In this document: positions 1-11,491 of the stretch, one piece after another
Layout: every line of letters starts with the position of its first letter
How positions within the stretch are numbered: the stretch's first letter is position 1
Assembly: GCA_027625915.1 (NCBI GenBank)
Contig: JANTQA010000016.1
Coordinates: 997,001 to 1,061,000, forward strand
DNA: 64,000 bases
Origin: Anaeramoeba flamelloides
Taxonomy: Eukaryota > Metamonada > Anaeramoebidae
Direction of reading: 5' to 3'
Translations under genes and position numbers: made by a program
The notes under the pieces: generated by a model
Database searches by the model: none
The model's input: only the letters and a program-made list of their open reading frames with translations
What the model was told of the DNA's origin: nothing

Positions 1-142
1 GCACACCAATTACTTTTTGCTCTAAATTATGTACCCTTTCCTGCAATCCCGCTAACTTTTGATTCACTTCGTTGACATGTTTGCTGAGTTCTTCAAGGGT
101 GTAAATATTTTTTATATTGCTTTGAATGATGCTCTCGGCCAT
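1..142 (-). CDS. N-terminal part of a small coiled-coil protein (partial)
   Basis: The minus strand from ATG at 142-140 stays open to the window edge for 47 codons, starting MAESIIQSNIKNIYTLEELS. The rest is a heptad-like helix with Leu/Val at a/d positions (NEVNQKLAGLQERVHNLEQK), so a coiled coil is likely from about residue 14 on. The tail of this segment resembles the C-terminal helix of BRICK1/HSPC300, a SCAR/WAVE complex subunit, in which a LNEKL..LERR....E pattern occurs. However, the usual N-terminal extension is absent, and other short coiled-coil proteins (WASHC3- or HSBP1-like) fit nearly as well. The start codon lies 6 bp from the terminal inverted repeat of a MITE (149-597), so its 5' leader or promoter must lie within or beyond that element. 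The function is unresolved because the gene is cut off. Confidence 0.5.
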   Translation of the reverse strand, partial: MAESIIQSNIKNIYTLEELSKHVNEVNQKLAGLQERVHNLEQKVIGV

Positions 143-148
143 TATGAT

Positions 149-597
149 ACACGACAAGAATAGCACAAAAATTGTAGTCACTTTTTTTCCTTAGCAACAC
201 TTTGTTTTTTTAAAATTGTTCCAAATTTTGAAAGGAATTAGAAGATCACAATGCAACAACTTTCAATTTAAATGTTTTTACAAGTTATACTTTTAAAAAC
301 ATGTAATTTAAACAACTTTCCAATTTTTGGTTTTCATAAAAAGAGTTTCAGGTTATTGAAAGTTTCCAAATATTTTTCTTTTAGATAACTTTCAAAAATT
401 TTAATTAAATTCAAAATGTTATCTTTTGTTAATTATTATTTTTATCCCTTTTTTTGGCTTACAAAAGTTTGTACCAAGTATTTGAAATTTGAAACAATAT
501 GAAAGAATATCAGAGACTGAAATCTTGCAGACTGTCAGTTTGAAAGTTCGAAAAAGTCTTGAAAGTATTTGTATGGATTGTGCTATTCTTGTCGTGT
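149..597. mobile_element. MITE family A, 449 bp with 19-bp perfect TIRs
   Basis: ACACGACAAGAATAGCACA at 149-167 is repeated exactly in inverted orientation at 579-597. The interior is AT-rich and non-coding. A third, near-identical end (18 of 19 bases), together with about 45 bp of similar sub-terminal sequence, lies at 1256-1322, so the element is multicopy. Its superfamily is not recognisable from the ends. Confidence 0.7.
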
Positions 598-1255
598 AAA
601 ATTCACTCAAGTAGAAGATATTTAATTATTCGGAATTAATAAAAAATTAATGGGTCATTTAAAAGAATTTTTTTTTTTTTATATTCCCAAAAAAGGAATA
701 TTTATTCTTGAAAAACCTTTCTTTCTTTATTAAAATTTTAAAACCAATTAATTACCCCTTTTTAAAAAAAAGAAGAAAAATTATTACTTATTAATCACAA
801 AAATTTTTTTAATAAATAAACAATTGATCTTTGAAATGCATTTTTGTTTTTGTTTTGTATTCTAAAAGTTTTGCCAGAATTAAAGATGGAACGATAATTC
901 GTTCTCAAAAATTTCGAATTTGTTATGAGAAAAAATTTTCGACAATTGAAGATCTAGTTTGCCTCGAATTTTGAAAAATTGTCGAAAAAAAAATTGAAAA
1001 GGGTTAATTTTGAAAGCTTTTTTATGAAATTGAATTTTGATTATTTTTCCAATTTTGAAAAGATTTTTTTTGAAATGAATTCTAAATTTTTTTTAAATTG
1101 ACCCTTTTGAAAAAATTCAAAATGGATATAAAATGAAAGCTTGGTTAAAAAAGATTTTTGAAAGTTTTTAGATTGTGAATAATTTTGAAAACTTTCTAAA
1201 ACTTTTTGAAATTCATTTTTTTTGAAAAGATGATCAGAATCTTGAAAGGATCAGA

Positions 1256-1322
1256 ACTGTCAGGCTGAAAGTTTAAAAAAGTTTTGAAATTGTTTGAAAG
1301 GATTATGCTATTCTTGTCGTGT
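1256..1322 (+). repeat. Solo right end of MITE family A
   Basis: This 67-bp stretch matches the right end of MITE A (532-597): it begins ACTGTCAG, then a GAAAGTT...AAAAGT tract, and ends TGCTATTCTTGTCGTGT. I cannot see a matching left end nearby, so it may be a remnant or the right end of a strongly diverged copy. Confidence 0.6.
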
Positions 1323-2099
1323 TTTGATTTAACCTTCTTTAAAAGATGATATTTCACACTAAGCAGTTTTATATTTTTAGGGTTATGTATTTTGTTGATT
1401 TTCCAAAAATTCTTTCGGTATCAATAAGTGTGAAAAAGAAAATGTAAATAGGAAAAAATCACTTCAACATTTTTTTTTCAAGCTTTGTATTTTCAGATAA
1501 AGAAATTTGTAATTGGGGATCTATTGAACTTTTTATTATCTCTTTTTTGCATTCTGTGAAGTGTAGAAATTTCTTTTTTTAAGGGACAAGTAGCCATAAA
1601 AAAAAATCTTATTGAAAATTAAATAGGAAATTCCAATTATTATTTTCTAATTCTTGAAATTGTACAATAAAATAAAAATATAGTTAAAAGAAGACAATAT
1701 TTTAAAAGATATTTTCCAAAAGGAATTATTGTTTTTAAAAATTTTGGAACATTTTTTTCCCTTTTTTTAAAAAGTTCAAAAGTTTACATATTTTTAAATT
1801 ATTTTAGTAAAAAAATTATTTTCTTTGAAAAGAAAGAAATATTTTTATGGGTTTGTACATGTATTGTACCAATATATTCCACAAAAATAAAGATATTATT
1901 ATTTAGATTATAAACTTGCTCTGAAAACTATACTAGTTTCTAAAAAAAAGTATAATAATTATTGTTAAAATTAAAAAATTATAATTTGTTTATTCAAGCA
2001 AAAGTTCAAATCAATTTTTTCTTATAAGCGAATAAAAAAATCTGATAAAAAATAACCAAATATTTTATTAAAAATAGTCTCAAAATCCTTTTTTAATAA

Positions 2100-2225
2100 T
2101 TATAAAATTCGGCTTCATGTTAGCAATCCCCGAAGAAGGTAAAAAAAAATAAATACATTGTTTCAACATGGAATACGTGTTATTTTGATTGTAATCTGAT
2201 GGGCCGCAGCTCTGTATGACTTTTA
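2100..2225. other. GC-richer island, possible exon remnant or ncRNA
   Basis: A block of clearly higher GC than its surroundings includes GGCTTCATGTTAGCAATCCC and GATGGGCCGCAGCTCTG. Short open frames exist on both strands, including about 18 codons on minus between a CATACAG acceptor-like site and a GTATTT donor-like site. None connects to a recognisable gene. It could be an exon of an unseen gene, a small RNA or a relic. Confidence 0.2.
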
Positions 2226-2339
2226 CTGTTTCATAAAAAAAGAAATACTAATTTTTTTTTTATTTTGAAGAGATAAAATCACTTTCCTCTTAGAACTGTT
2301 AACTGTTCCAGAATTTAAAAGAAGAGTGAACTCTATCAA

Positions 2340-2740
2340 TTTTTCTTTATTTAATTGAATTAAAAAAAAACCTAGACACGGCAAGATACTCTCCAATAAT
2401 TTTGAAATTGTTATTTAGAAATTTCAATAAAGAATCTTAATTTTCTTTATCATTAACTAATGGCAAGATAAAGAATGATTCTTTATTTGGAATAATATAA
2501 AATATACTATTTTTTCCCTTTTTTATTAACTTGAATTAATTTATTAAACCAAATCTTTCAATTTTCTTTTGAGATTAGATAGTGTATTAAAAAATGGTTT
2601 TTATATTTCTATAAAGACAAAATTAAAATTTTTATTTGTATACATTGCAAGATTTAGTTTTGTATTTTATTCTTTTCATAACATAATTATGAATTTCTAG
2701 ATATTTGTGAAATTTCTTAGTTTTTTTATGGATTTAGAAC
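2340..2740 (-). mobile_element. LINE 3'-end fragment, decayed
   Basis: Similar over about 400 bp, in the same orientation, to the better-kept copy at 43215-43590. Shared landmarks are the GGCAAGATAAAGAATGATTC block, the GCAAGATTT block and the GAAATTTCTTAG block. Minus-strand frames contain short basic segments typical of the thumb and C-terminal region of a non-LTR reverse transcriptase, interrupted by stops. It is a truncated, dead copy. Confidence 0.45.
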
Positions 2741-2839
2741 CCTTCCAGTTGAATTTTTTATTTTTATTTATTTTTCTAATTTGAAAAAGAAAAAGATAAT
2801 GATCAAATTTATTTTTTTTCTCAAATAATCAAAAACCCC

Positions 2840-3135
2840 CTTTAGCTTTTTTATCGTTTTGTGTTTATTTGTGAAGTGTTCTAGGTTTTTTTGAGGGTTT
2901 CTATTTTTTTGTGAAGTGTTCTAGTTTTTTTTACTTTAGAAATAAACCGAAAATTTATTAAAATTTTCGGTCTATTTCTAAAGGTAAAAAAAAAACTAAC
3001 GAAAATCCCTTGATTTTTGAAACAAAATAAAAAAACCTCAAGAAGTACGCTGTAATTTTTTCCATTATTTGAAGAATAGTATAAATTCATTGATTTTACT
3101 TGATTCTTTTGAATTCTGGAAAAGCTAGGCACTTC
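2840..3135. repeat. Palindromic-module cluster PAL-1
   Basis: Contains the hallmark modules of the family: GTGAAGTGTTCTAGGTTTTT twice, a hairpin whose arms are ACCGAAAATTT and AAATTTTCGGT, and the arm TTTTGAATTCTGGAAAA next to AGGCACTTCGC. Similar clusters occur at ten places in the window. Confidence 0.65.
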
Positions 3136-4779
3136 GCATTATATTACCCATCATTTAAAGGTGTTGAATAAAATGTAAGATTTTTCATCATTCTTTGAAA
3201 ATTCTATAAAAGGGATATTAGAATTTTTTTAATTTAAGAAATTAAAAGAAAATTTCTTAAAAAGTCTGTTTTTTACACTAATAAAAAACTCTCGGAATTT
3301 GAAGGCATGAATGATTAATTTTTTATTATATTAAAATATTCTTTAAAAATTCTTATCATTTTCGTGAAGAACTAGATATTATTTATTTTTCTCAAAATTG
3401 ATTTATATGCCCATCTAATACTTTTAAGTATCAATTTAGAGATTATGAATATAAAATATGTTCATTCCTAGTATAATAATTTTTTTAGAGGGTTATTATT
3501 TTTTAAAAAAATAGTTAATGAACATTTCTATTTGTAAAATCAATTTTTAGATAATCTTTTAAAAATGTTTAGATTATAAAAGTTATTATTTTTTTGAAAT
3601 CTAAGCTAAAAAAAATGAAAAGAAATAACCATTTTTTCTAAACATATTTATATTGGTTATTTTTTGTCATTTTTTTTTCCTGAAGATCTTCACATTTCAA
3701 CAAACAATAACTCACGCAATCTGGCTCATTTTTTCAAAAACAAGCAAAATATTTTTCTTTCTGGGTGATATAAATATCACCCTATCTAGAAAAATATATT
3801 GCTTATTTCCTCAACTTTGTACAAATAACGACAGTTATCTTTAATCTTGTATGATTGATCAAAAGATTTAAAGAAAAAGTAAATTGTAAAACAAATATTA
3901 ATTTGAAATAATTAATAAAATGTTTTATTGCAGAGTTATTCATCTATATTTTTTCTTGATTTTTAGGTCATAAATATACAGAGATTTTATCTCATTAATC
4001 GACTATTGAAATTAGTAATCTAAACATCAAAAAAAAATTTCTTTAAAGTAGAGAAAATCATTTTTTTACTCAATATCTGCAGAACAAAATCTTTATTAAT
4101 TATTTGATAAAAATCTTGATAATCATGAAAAACGTATTTTTACAAGAATAAAAGTGTATTTGAAACTTTCTGATACAGATTTAATAAAATATTTTAAAAA
4201 AAAATATTGTTTCATTTTTTTTTTTCATAGAAGGGATCAAAAAAACAACAGTCTATAAGACATCATAAGAATACAACATCAATTTTCCGATTTCCAACTT
4301 CATTAATGGTGATTTATTATATTTTTACTTAATGTAAATTATTTTTCCTTTTTTCGTTTTCATTTTATTATTTTTTCTTTATCTTATCAAAAATAAAAAA
4401 AAGTAATCGAATACATAAATTATTCATCAAAAACCCGTTTAACAAGGTTTAGTGATGAAAAAAAATTGAGGCGTTAAATATTCACATTTCTTTTTATCAA
4501 CCAAATATCGAGAAAAAGAATAGGATTTTTCAAAAATTAAAAGATCTGTTTAAATATAAAAAGGATTTCTTAATAATAACCCTCTTGTAAAACCCTGAAA
4601 TTGTTTAAATACATCAAAATAAAAATAAAAAATACAAAATTAATCAGACTTTTAAAAAACAAAAAACAAATTAAACTCAATTTTATTATAATAAAATTAT
4701 TTTTTGCTGTTTCACGCAAGTTAATTTTTCAAATGTTATACTTTAATATCAACAAAAAAAAGAAAAATCCAAATTTATT

Positions 4780-7700
4780 TTATTTTTCTTTTTTTGGTGA
4801 TTCTTTTAACTTCCTACTATGAGTTTTGTTTAGAATTTCAATTTGCTCACTAAAAGTTTTTTTTCTTTTCTTTTTTCCTTCGCCAGCATCTTCGCTATCT
4901 TGTATTTCGACGATATCTTTTTTCGGGATTTTTGTTGTATCTAATTGGAACTTTTCTCTGATATATGCTGCCATAAATTTTCTTGTTTTGTCAATAAACC
5001 TACTGGACAGGTGAACATGCTTTAAATATCCGTCCCAATTAACATTTTTTAATTTTGCTTTTTTGGCAATTTTTTTTTTCGTTCTGTTAGCAAATTGGAT
5101 TGGCGTTTCATTTTCTCTGATTGTGATTGGATCCAAAAAATGTATATCCACTACTAATGCCCAACAGCACATTAACTTTATTAAATAGACAACTAACAAG
5201 TCTTTTTTTGAATTCCAAAAGCCATCAACAAAGATCTTGTTATACTTGATTGCCACAGGGATGATCTTGGCGCCAGTTTCAAAGGCGCCCTTTTTGAACA
5301 TTACGCAATATTCGTTATTTATACACGTACCTTCGGGGAAAATTAGCATGGGCAATGTGGATGTCTTGAGATGCTTTTTGATCCGATCGACAACAGTGCC
5401 GTGATTCTTTTGCCCCCCTCGTTGGAACCAAATTGGTTCGAGGACATGTAATATCTTGTGCTGGATAAACCCAAATACACCAGCATGGTCTTGGCCAACT
5501 ACCGAGCATAATTGTTTATTAAAAATTAAAAGTGCATCAATTGGGGTCGTGTGGTTTGAAACAATAATGGAATTTGTTAAATCTTTGGGGACATTTCCAT
5601 GATATCTATAATTTTTGAGTGTAATTGTGTTTTGGTTAGAAATGGCGACATTAAGAAATTAATTATTAAAAGATGAAGAAATCTAATACATTTATGTGAG
5701 TTTTGGTTAAATAAAAAAGTTTTGTGTTTTTTTTTTTTGATAGAGATGCCAAAGAAAATAGAGAGGGCAAAGAAAATTTGTTATTTTCAAATGCTTTTCT
5801 GTTTTTTTTTTTTTCAGATAATTTTCTGTTATTTTTCTCCAGTAAAAATATTAAAAAAATAGAAAAAATGATACTATATTTTTCAGATCTACATCACTTG
5901 ATGTATTTGTTATTTTTGAATCGATACTTTTTTTGAAATAACTGTTATGATTAAAAAGTGTGAAATGTGAAAAAAAGTGCAATGGGTGTTTTAATTGGAT
6001 ACATTCAGAGAATCACAGAAATCACAGAAAAAAGAAACAAATCAACTTTTAATAATAATCCATTATTATTTTCAACCAAATCAACAAAACTAAATTTTAA
6101 TCTCCTTCATATAGGAATATGGCTAGTTGCTTTTAGAGATCGAAAAATATTTAAATTTTTTCAACAAATTTTGAATAATAGATCAACCAAAGAAAAACCC
6201 TAACCAAAGGGACAGAGAGTGTGTTAGAAAATCTGTTATTGTGGTTAATCCTCCATTTTCTTTTTAATCTTTGATTTTTTCTTTTATTAATTGAGCTGAC
6301 TTTTTGTTTTCAGGTTTTATCAAAGTTTCTAATTAAAAAACGTGTTGATCTTTTTTTCCTTTTTCACTTTTAATTCACAGTATCAGCACATAAATAGACA
6401 AAAATTTCAAAATTTTAAAAAACTAAATTAAGTTTCAAATACTTCTAATTATGGTGTCTATTATTGTCGCTTTTTGAATTGGAAGTCACAAAGTTAGTCG
6501 ATTTAAAATTCTCTCATTACCAGATTAAATGATTCTTTCATTGAACCCTTCACAGCGACAATAAAATCCATATTTTTCCATAGAGTTCAAACTGTTAACA
6601 GAATAACAAAATTACAATTTCATTCGGATTGGAAAAAATTTTGTTTTGATGAAATATGAAAAACATTTTTTCTTTTGAAGTTTTTTTATTTTCATTTAAT
6701 TTTTTGATTTACGTAACTTGTTTCATTCAATCAATAAATTTTTTGAACAATTGATATTAAGTGGAAAGTTTTATTCGTTTTAAAATAGATGAACTCAAAT
6801 AAAATTATTTGGCGGTATCTAACCATTTGATCGATCTATATTCCTAATAAAATTTTTACAAATGTTATCAATACTTTTTTTTTGTTCTGCTCATCTCCAA
6901 AATTTTTGACTCACTCATTTTTTAATTTTTTTTGATGACTACTTATTTTTGTGTTTTAGTGGGTATGATGAATTATAAAAAATTGTTAGCATTTCAATTA
7001 GTGAATGGTTCTAATTTGGTATTTTTTCGAGAATTGATTAAATAAGATTTTTTTTTCAAAAATTGAATTTTGGTGTGTTTAAAATTTTAAATGAGATTTT
7101 ATTAAAAAATTTTTTTCTTGCTATTTCGGACCAGAAAAAATCGTAAATTGTTGGTATTTTAGAGTTTACACTCTCTTATTTTTACGATTTAATAGATCTT
7201 GAATAATATTTTTATTTTTTTTTCAGTCCAATTTAAAAAAATATTTTTTTTTTTAAAAAAGTGAATTTTCAATTATCGAAAATTCTTTTTTTTTTTCATC
7301 AAAATTAGAAAAATTGAAAATGAAATTTCAATTTTTTTCTTGGACTGACTCTTTAATTAAGACCAAATTTTTTAAAAAAATTGCAAATGGAAATTTTTAA
7401 TGAAGTTTGATAAAATAAAAACTGATTCATCATTTCCCAAACTGACAAAATTTAAATTGTTTTTTTTTAAAGCATTTCTTTTCCTTTGTTTCTTTGAGGG
7501 TAAAAATAACTTGTTACTTTTTTACGTATTTTTAGCATATAGAGTTTCTTCAACTCAAGATTAATTCCAAGAGTGATAATATTTTCTAAAATACTATTTA
7601 ATTAATATGGTTCTTTCTCGTTTAAAACCTTTGAATTAAAAGAATCAAAAAAGGTGAAAGACACAAAAAAAAAAAAAAAAAAAAAAAAAAACCAATTAAT

Positions 7701-8338
7701 TGAAAATTAAAGACTTACTTTATGACTCCAAACCAAGAAAGGATCATTAAATGCGAATAGTATCTTACTGTGAATCTTAGTAATTTGTTTTTCCATTTCA
7801 CGTTTGTGATCAATAAGGAAATAAAAGCAAAGATAGCAGAAGTTGACATACAAAAAAGAAAAACTGCAAATCTTATTGGAAAGAGCACCAAATACCTGAA
7901 GACAATCCCAATCAGCCAAAAAATAAACAAATACCAAACATAATTCCAATGCTCGGTGTCCTTTTCCCGCATGATTTCCATAAAGTTATCCGAAACAATG
8001 CTTTGCATCCCTTGTTTCAATAGCGCTGTTGCTTCAAGTAAGTCACCTTCAATTTCGTCACCTGGCCCTTGGTTTCGTAATTTTCTGACAATGTGAGACG
8101 AGCCTTTGTTTTCAAATCGTTTTTGGAATAATTGGATGTCAGACTCTGTTGGATCCTCAAAAGTTGTCCCAAATTTTACTTCTCGGTGCATGGGGAACAT
8201 CGACTCGAGAGAAAAAGAGTTGCTCCTCTTTATCGAGTAGTCTGTGCTTTCAGAGGTTTCACCAGAGGAAAAGTTGGATTCTTCAGAGTACTTTGAGTAC
8301 GATTGGTCAGAACTTATGTCTTGGGGAGAATTACTCAT
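4780..8338 (-). CDS. Glycerol-3-phosphate acyltransferase, GPAT3/4 family
   Basis: Two exons, 8338-7719 and 5605-4780, with intron 7718-5606 (GTAAGT...TATAG); the junction codon AA|A keeps frame. The product is 481 residues, close to the ~440-460 of animal GPAT3/4. Residues 1-95 are Ser/Glu-rich and probably cytosolic. Residues 132-178 form the hydrophobic membrane segment with the family's IRFLVLFPIRF-like stretch. The LPLAT motifs are in order: HTTPID (H225-D230, catalytic HX4D), WFQR (266-269) and FPEGTC (296-301), followed by the GPAT3/4-specific MFKKGAFE and PVAIKYN stretches. The C-terminus is a Lys-rich tail. Members acylate sn-glycerol-3-phosphate with acyl-CoA at the ER, the first step of glycerolipid synthesis. 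All catalytic motifs look intact. The intron carries a MITE B copy, and a 27-T run lies on the sense strand just after the donor. Confidence 0.93.
6461..6564. repeat. Short inverted-repeat element flanking MITE B
   Basis: TATTGTCGCT at about 6461 is matched by AGCGACAATA at about 6554. The roughly 100-bp unit abuts the left end of the MITE B copy. It could be a tiny MITE or part of a larger composite. Confidence 0.35.
6569..7089. mobile_element. MITE family B, copy 1 (inside the GPAT intron)
   Basis: About 520 bp, strongly similar to 45949-46463 and more weakly to 41550-42063. Landmarks are ACAATTTCATT, GATTTACGTAA, GAACTCAAATAAAATTA, TATCTAACCATTTGATCGAT and TTTCAATTAGTGAATGGTT. The right end is AATTTTGGTGTGTTTAAAAT. 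It is non-coding. Confidence 0.7.
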
Positions 8339-10128
8339 AAATAGCAGTCTTTATTTAGATAATTCTGGAATTTTTGGAGATGTTTTTCTAAATGTGAAGA
8401 AGAATAAGAAGAGAAAGAAGATAATCTTTTTCAATTGTAGCTATTTATTAAAATTAGTAAGAACAAAAAAAAAAGTTAATTGCAAGAAAATGGCAAAATT
8501 ACCATGTTTTCCAAATGAAAAAAAAAATTTTTGGTGTTTTATCATTTATCGTGAATTTAGCTGAAGACTTGCAAAAAATTGTCAATTTTATGTTTATTGT
8601 ATTATGGAATCAGGGTTGTACTATTAGAACTTTGTTCTTGTTTGTAGGGTTTTGTCGACACCAAAGTTGGTAAATTTTAACTTTGAGAAAAAGGAAATCT
8701 ACCTTTTTGTCGGTCCAAACTATACCCCTTGATATCACCCTATCCTTTTTTGTTCAGTTTTCTCACTTATTCTAATAATTTCAAATTTTCCAAACGTTTA
8801 CTTTTTTTAATGACAGATACGAATTAAATAATTAATATATAACCAAAATAGAATCAAAATTTGGTTTTTGTTAAATACAAGTTTGTTGTTTTTTTGATTT
8901 TTTGGAAATTTTTAAAATGCTTGTGTTTTTTCATTACAAGCCTCATTTTTTGTTTGTGAATTTTTGAAAACTTGCTGTACTCGAATTTTATAAACCCAGT
9001 CTTATTTTCTTGTGTAAATGAGTTGTACCTTCTTCTATTTAAATTTTGAAAAAAAGTAAATAATTAGAAATTATTTTTGTTTTTTCCCTTTTTTCCTTTG
9101 CTTTCAACAACCTTGAATTTACCAAAATTTGTTTTTCTCCCCCAAGTAACAATATTTTTCAACACTTTACCAGTAGACATTGTTTAAATGCTGTTGAAAA
9201 AAAGTAATACCAAATTTGTTTAAAAAACAATAAATGTTTTGATGATAGCATGTAAACTCACTCTTATATCAATAAATTCCCGATAATATTGAAAAATTCG
9301 TGATTAGTCCAGCTATATTGTGAAAAAACATAAAATCAAGAGAATTCACATTATCGCAATATTTATGAAAAAAAATCGCATAAAAAGTGAAAATTCTTTT
9401 TTAAATATTGCCTTTATAAAATCCCTTGAATTTTACAAAGCCTAGAGACTTTTATAACACCATTCCACTTTAAAAATGATTGAAAGCTTTTCGAAGAGTC
9501 TCCAATTGTTTGAAAGATTTGAAAGGTCTGAAAGACATATAGATTTGTAGAAGAATTCGGGTTTTTTCGTTGCGGAAAAAAAAATTTTTTTTTTCATTTT
9601 TTTTTTTTCAAACAAAATCTACTGTGAATTTTATGATCAAAATAAATAATAACCCATTTCAACAATACACTTGAATATAAAATAGATGTGGTTTTTCTTA
9701 CAATGGAGTTGTTACATTCACAATTTTAAATAGCAAAAAAGAACAAAAGTATATTTTTCCTTCTTATTGGTGATCTGTCAAACTAAACCATTAAAGCTCT
9801 AGTTGTGTTTTCTGTTCAACATAAAGATTCAAAAAGAAGATAAGAAGAAAGAAAACAAATGTACAAAAAATCGTAATTATTGTTGACAAAGTGGCTAGGT
9901 TGTTGAGAAAGCTTTTATAAAGTTACCAAACAATTTCAACTTTTATAGAATATTGAAAATTTTTTAACCCAAGTAAAAACATTCTTTAAAGAACAGAAGG
10001 AGGGTTTGTTGTTTTGTAAACTATTTATTCAACTCAATTTACAACACCACGATTAACTGTTAGAATATTTTTTTATCTCATATTATTATTGTTGTTGATC
10101 TTAAAGGATCGATAGGTCTTTCAACCAA
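8339..10128. other. Gene-free interval between the GPAT gene and the unknown gene
   Basis: AT-rich sequence that should include the divergent or upstream control region of the GPAT gene. A GC-richer patch at 8600-8760 has a 15-20-bp direct repeat (TTTTGTCGACACCAAAG and TTTTGTCGGTCCAAA) and a 43-codon open frame on minus that I cannot assign. A block of GCGATAT-like words occurs at 9290-9380. No convincing gene is seen. Confidence 0.4.
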
Positions 10129-11491
10129 TCAAACGAATATACAATAAAACTCTTTGATCTGATCCTTGGTTAAATCAAGTTTCTTTTTGTTGTTTTTCAA
10201 TCGAGTTGCAACTCCATAACAACCACTGAAATTGAAATATGTGATAGTTTATTTAAAATTATATTGGTACTCTCAAGTTCTTGATTATGAAATATTTTTT
10301 AAAAAAAAATGAAAATGTTTAATTTTGCTAATATCAACAATTAAAATTTCAAAGAAAAATCTTCTTAAAAAATATTATATTTGGTGAAATTTATTTAATT
10401 TTTTTTATAGATAATATTTTATTGAGATAAAAGACTAAATCCTTTCCACTTTATATTTTCAGATTAAATTTAAATAATATTTTGTAATTATTTGATTATA
10501 AACATTTCTGCAAATATTCTCAAAATCTAAATATTCTAGAGAACTCAAAAATAATTATAATAATAATTATATTTTTTCAAAATTCTAGTTTAAAAAAGAG
10601 AATTTCATGTTTTATTGACATTTATTCGTTTTTTTTTTTTTCTGATCTAAATTTTTATTTATCAGCGTATATCTTTACAAAAACAATTAATTTAATTTGA
10701 TAATATTCTTTTAATATTTTTTAACAATTTTCTGTTAATTAATTAAATTCTTTTTTTTTTTTTACCTTAATTGAAATGTAATAGTAACTTATTGATTATT
10801 AATAAAATAACTAACCTTTAATTTTTTCTTTTACAAAAGTAATAAAATATTTTCGAGATAATTCTTTTGAATTTTAATAAATACAAATATATCCTTATTT
10901 TATAAGTATTAAATTAAGATTTTTTAAATTATTTTTTTTAGAATATTTAGTCAACTTCAACTAATCAATTTTAAAAAATATATCAGAAGAATAAAATTTA
11001 AAAAAAACTATTTCTATTACTTTTTGATATCTTTAAAATTCTGTATTTTGTTGTATTTCAAAAATATCTAATCGGATTCATCAAAATTATTCATTTAGAT
11101 GCACAAAAGATTAATTTAAAATTTTTATTTCAATTCCTAATCAATTTTCGAACAATGTGTAATTATTTAGAATTATGAGATACTATTTTATAAGTTTATA
11201 TCGCAAATCATGATATTGGCCTTCATACCAGTGTTCGAAATTAATTCGAATTTCAAACTGTATAACTTTTCAAGTAATTTTAACATATTTTAGATTTTGA
11301 AAAATAATAATTTGATCATACAAAGATCATCAAAGAAACAATGATTTTTGAAAAATAAACTAAAATCAACAAATTAAACCAGTGATCAGAACAAAAGATA
11401 TTTTTCTTGTGGTTTTATACCCGGTTGGTTGGTTGATTATATATTTACACCAACAATTCATTACATTTTTGTAATAATCATTGAATCCCAA
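10129..11491 (-). CDS. Possible multi-exon gene, function unknown (5' end not found)
   Basis: Three minus-strand segments read like protein and join in frame: 11491-11449 (LGFNDYYKNVMNCW), 11265-11184 (containing RINFEHWYEGQYHDLRY) and 10225-10129 (containing GVATRLKNNKKKLDLTKDQI, stop TGA). The boundaries are CAAG|TT, T|GTAAAT, AAAG|TT, TA|GTATCT and TTTCAG|T; the split codons close correctly at both junctions. The last exon is the best supported because it is charged, has balanced codon use and follows a good TTTCAG acceptor. A further coding-like block lies at about 11590-11680, but I could not join it. Against the model, these introns lack the U-rich tract seen after most other donors here. 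I recognise no family. The gene, or the last two exons of one, is plausible but unproven. Confidence 0.35.

Larger units (their letters stand above)
143..4779. other. Gene-free interval, 4.6 kb
   Basis: Very AT-rich DNA with many homopolymer runs. It contains MITE A (149-597), a solo end of the same family (1256-1322), a GC-richer island (2100-2225), a decayed LINE 3' fragment (2340-2740) and a palindromic-module cluster (2840-3135). A short perfect hairpin (GGGTGATAT, 2-nt loop) sits at 3762-3781. The open frames here are short, Phe/Lys/Asn-rich and look non-coding. Confidence 0.6.

Noticed and set aside
5315-5509. 64-codon frame over the GPAT catalytic region
   Set aside because: Out of frame with the HX4D and FPEGTC motifs; a shadow of the GPAT exon.
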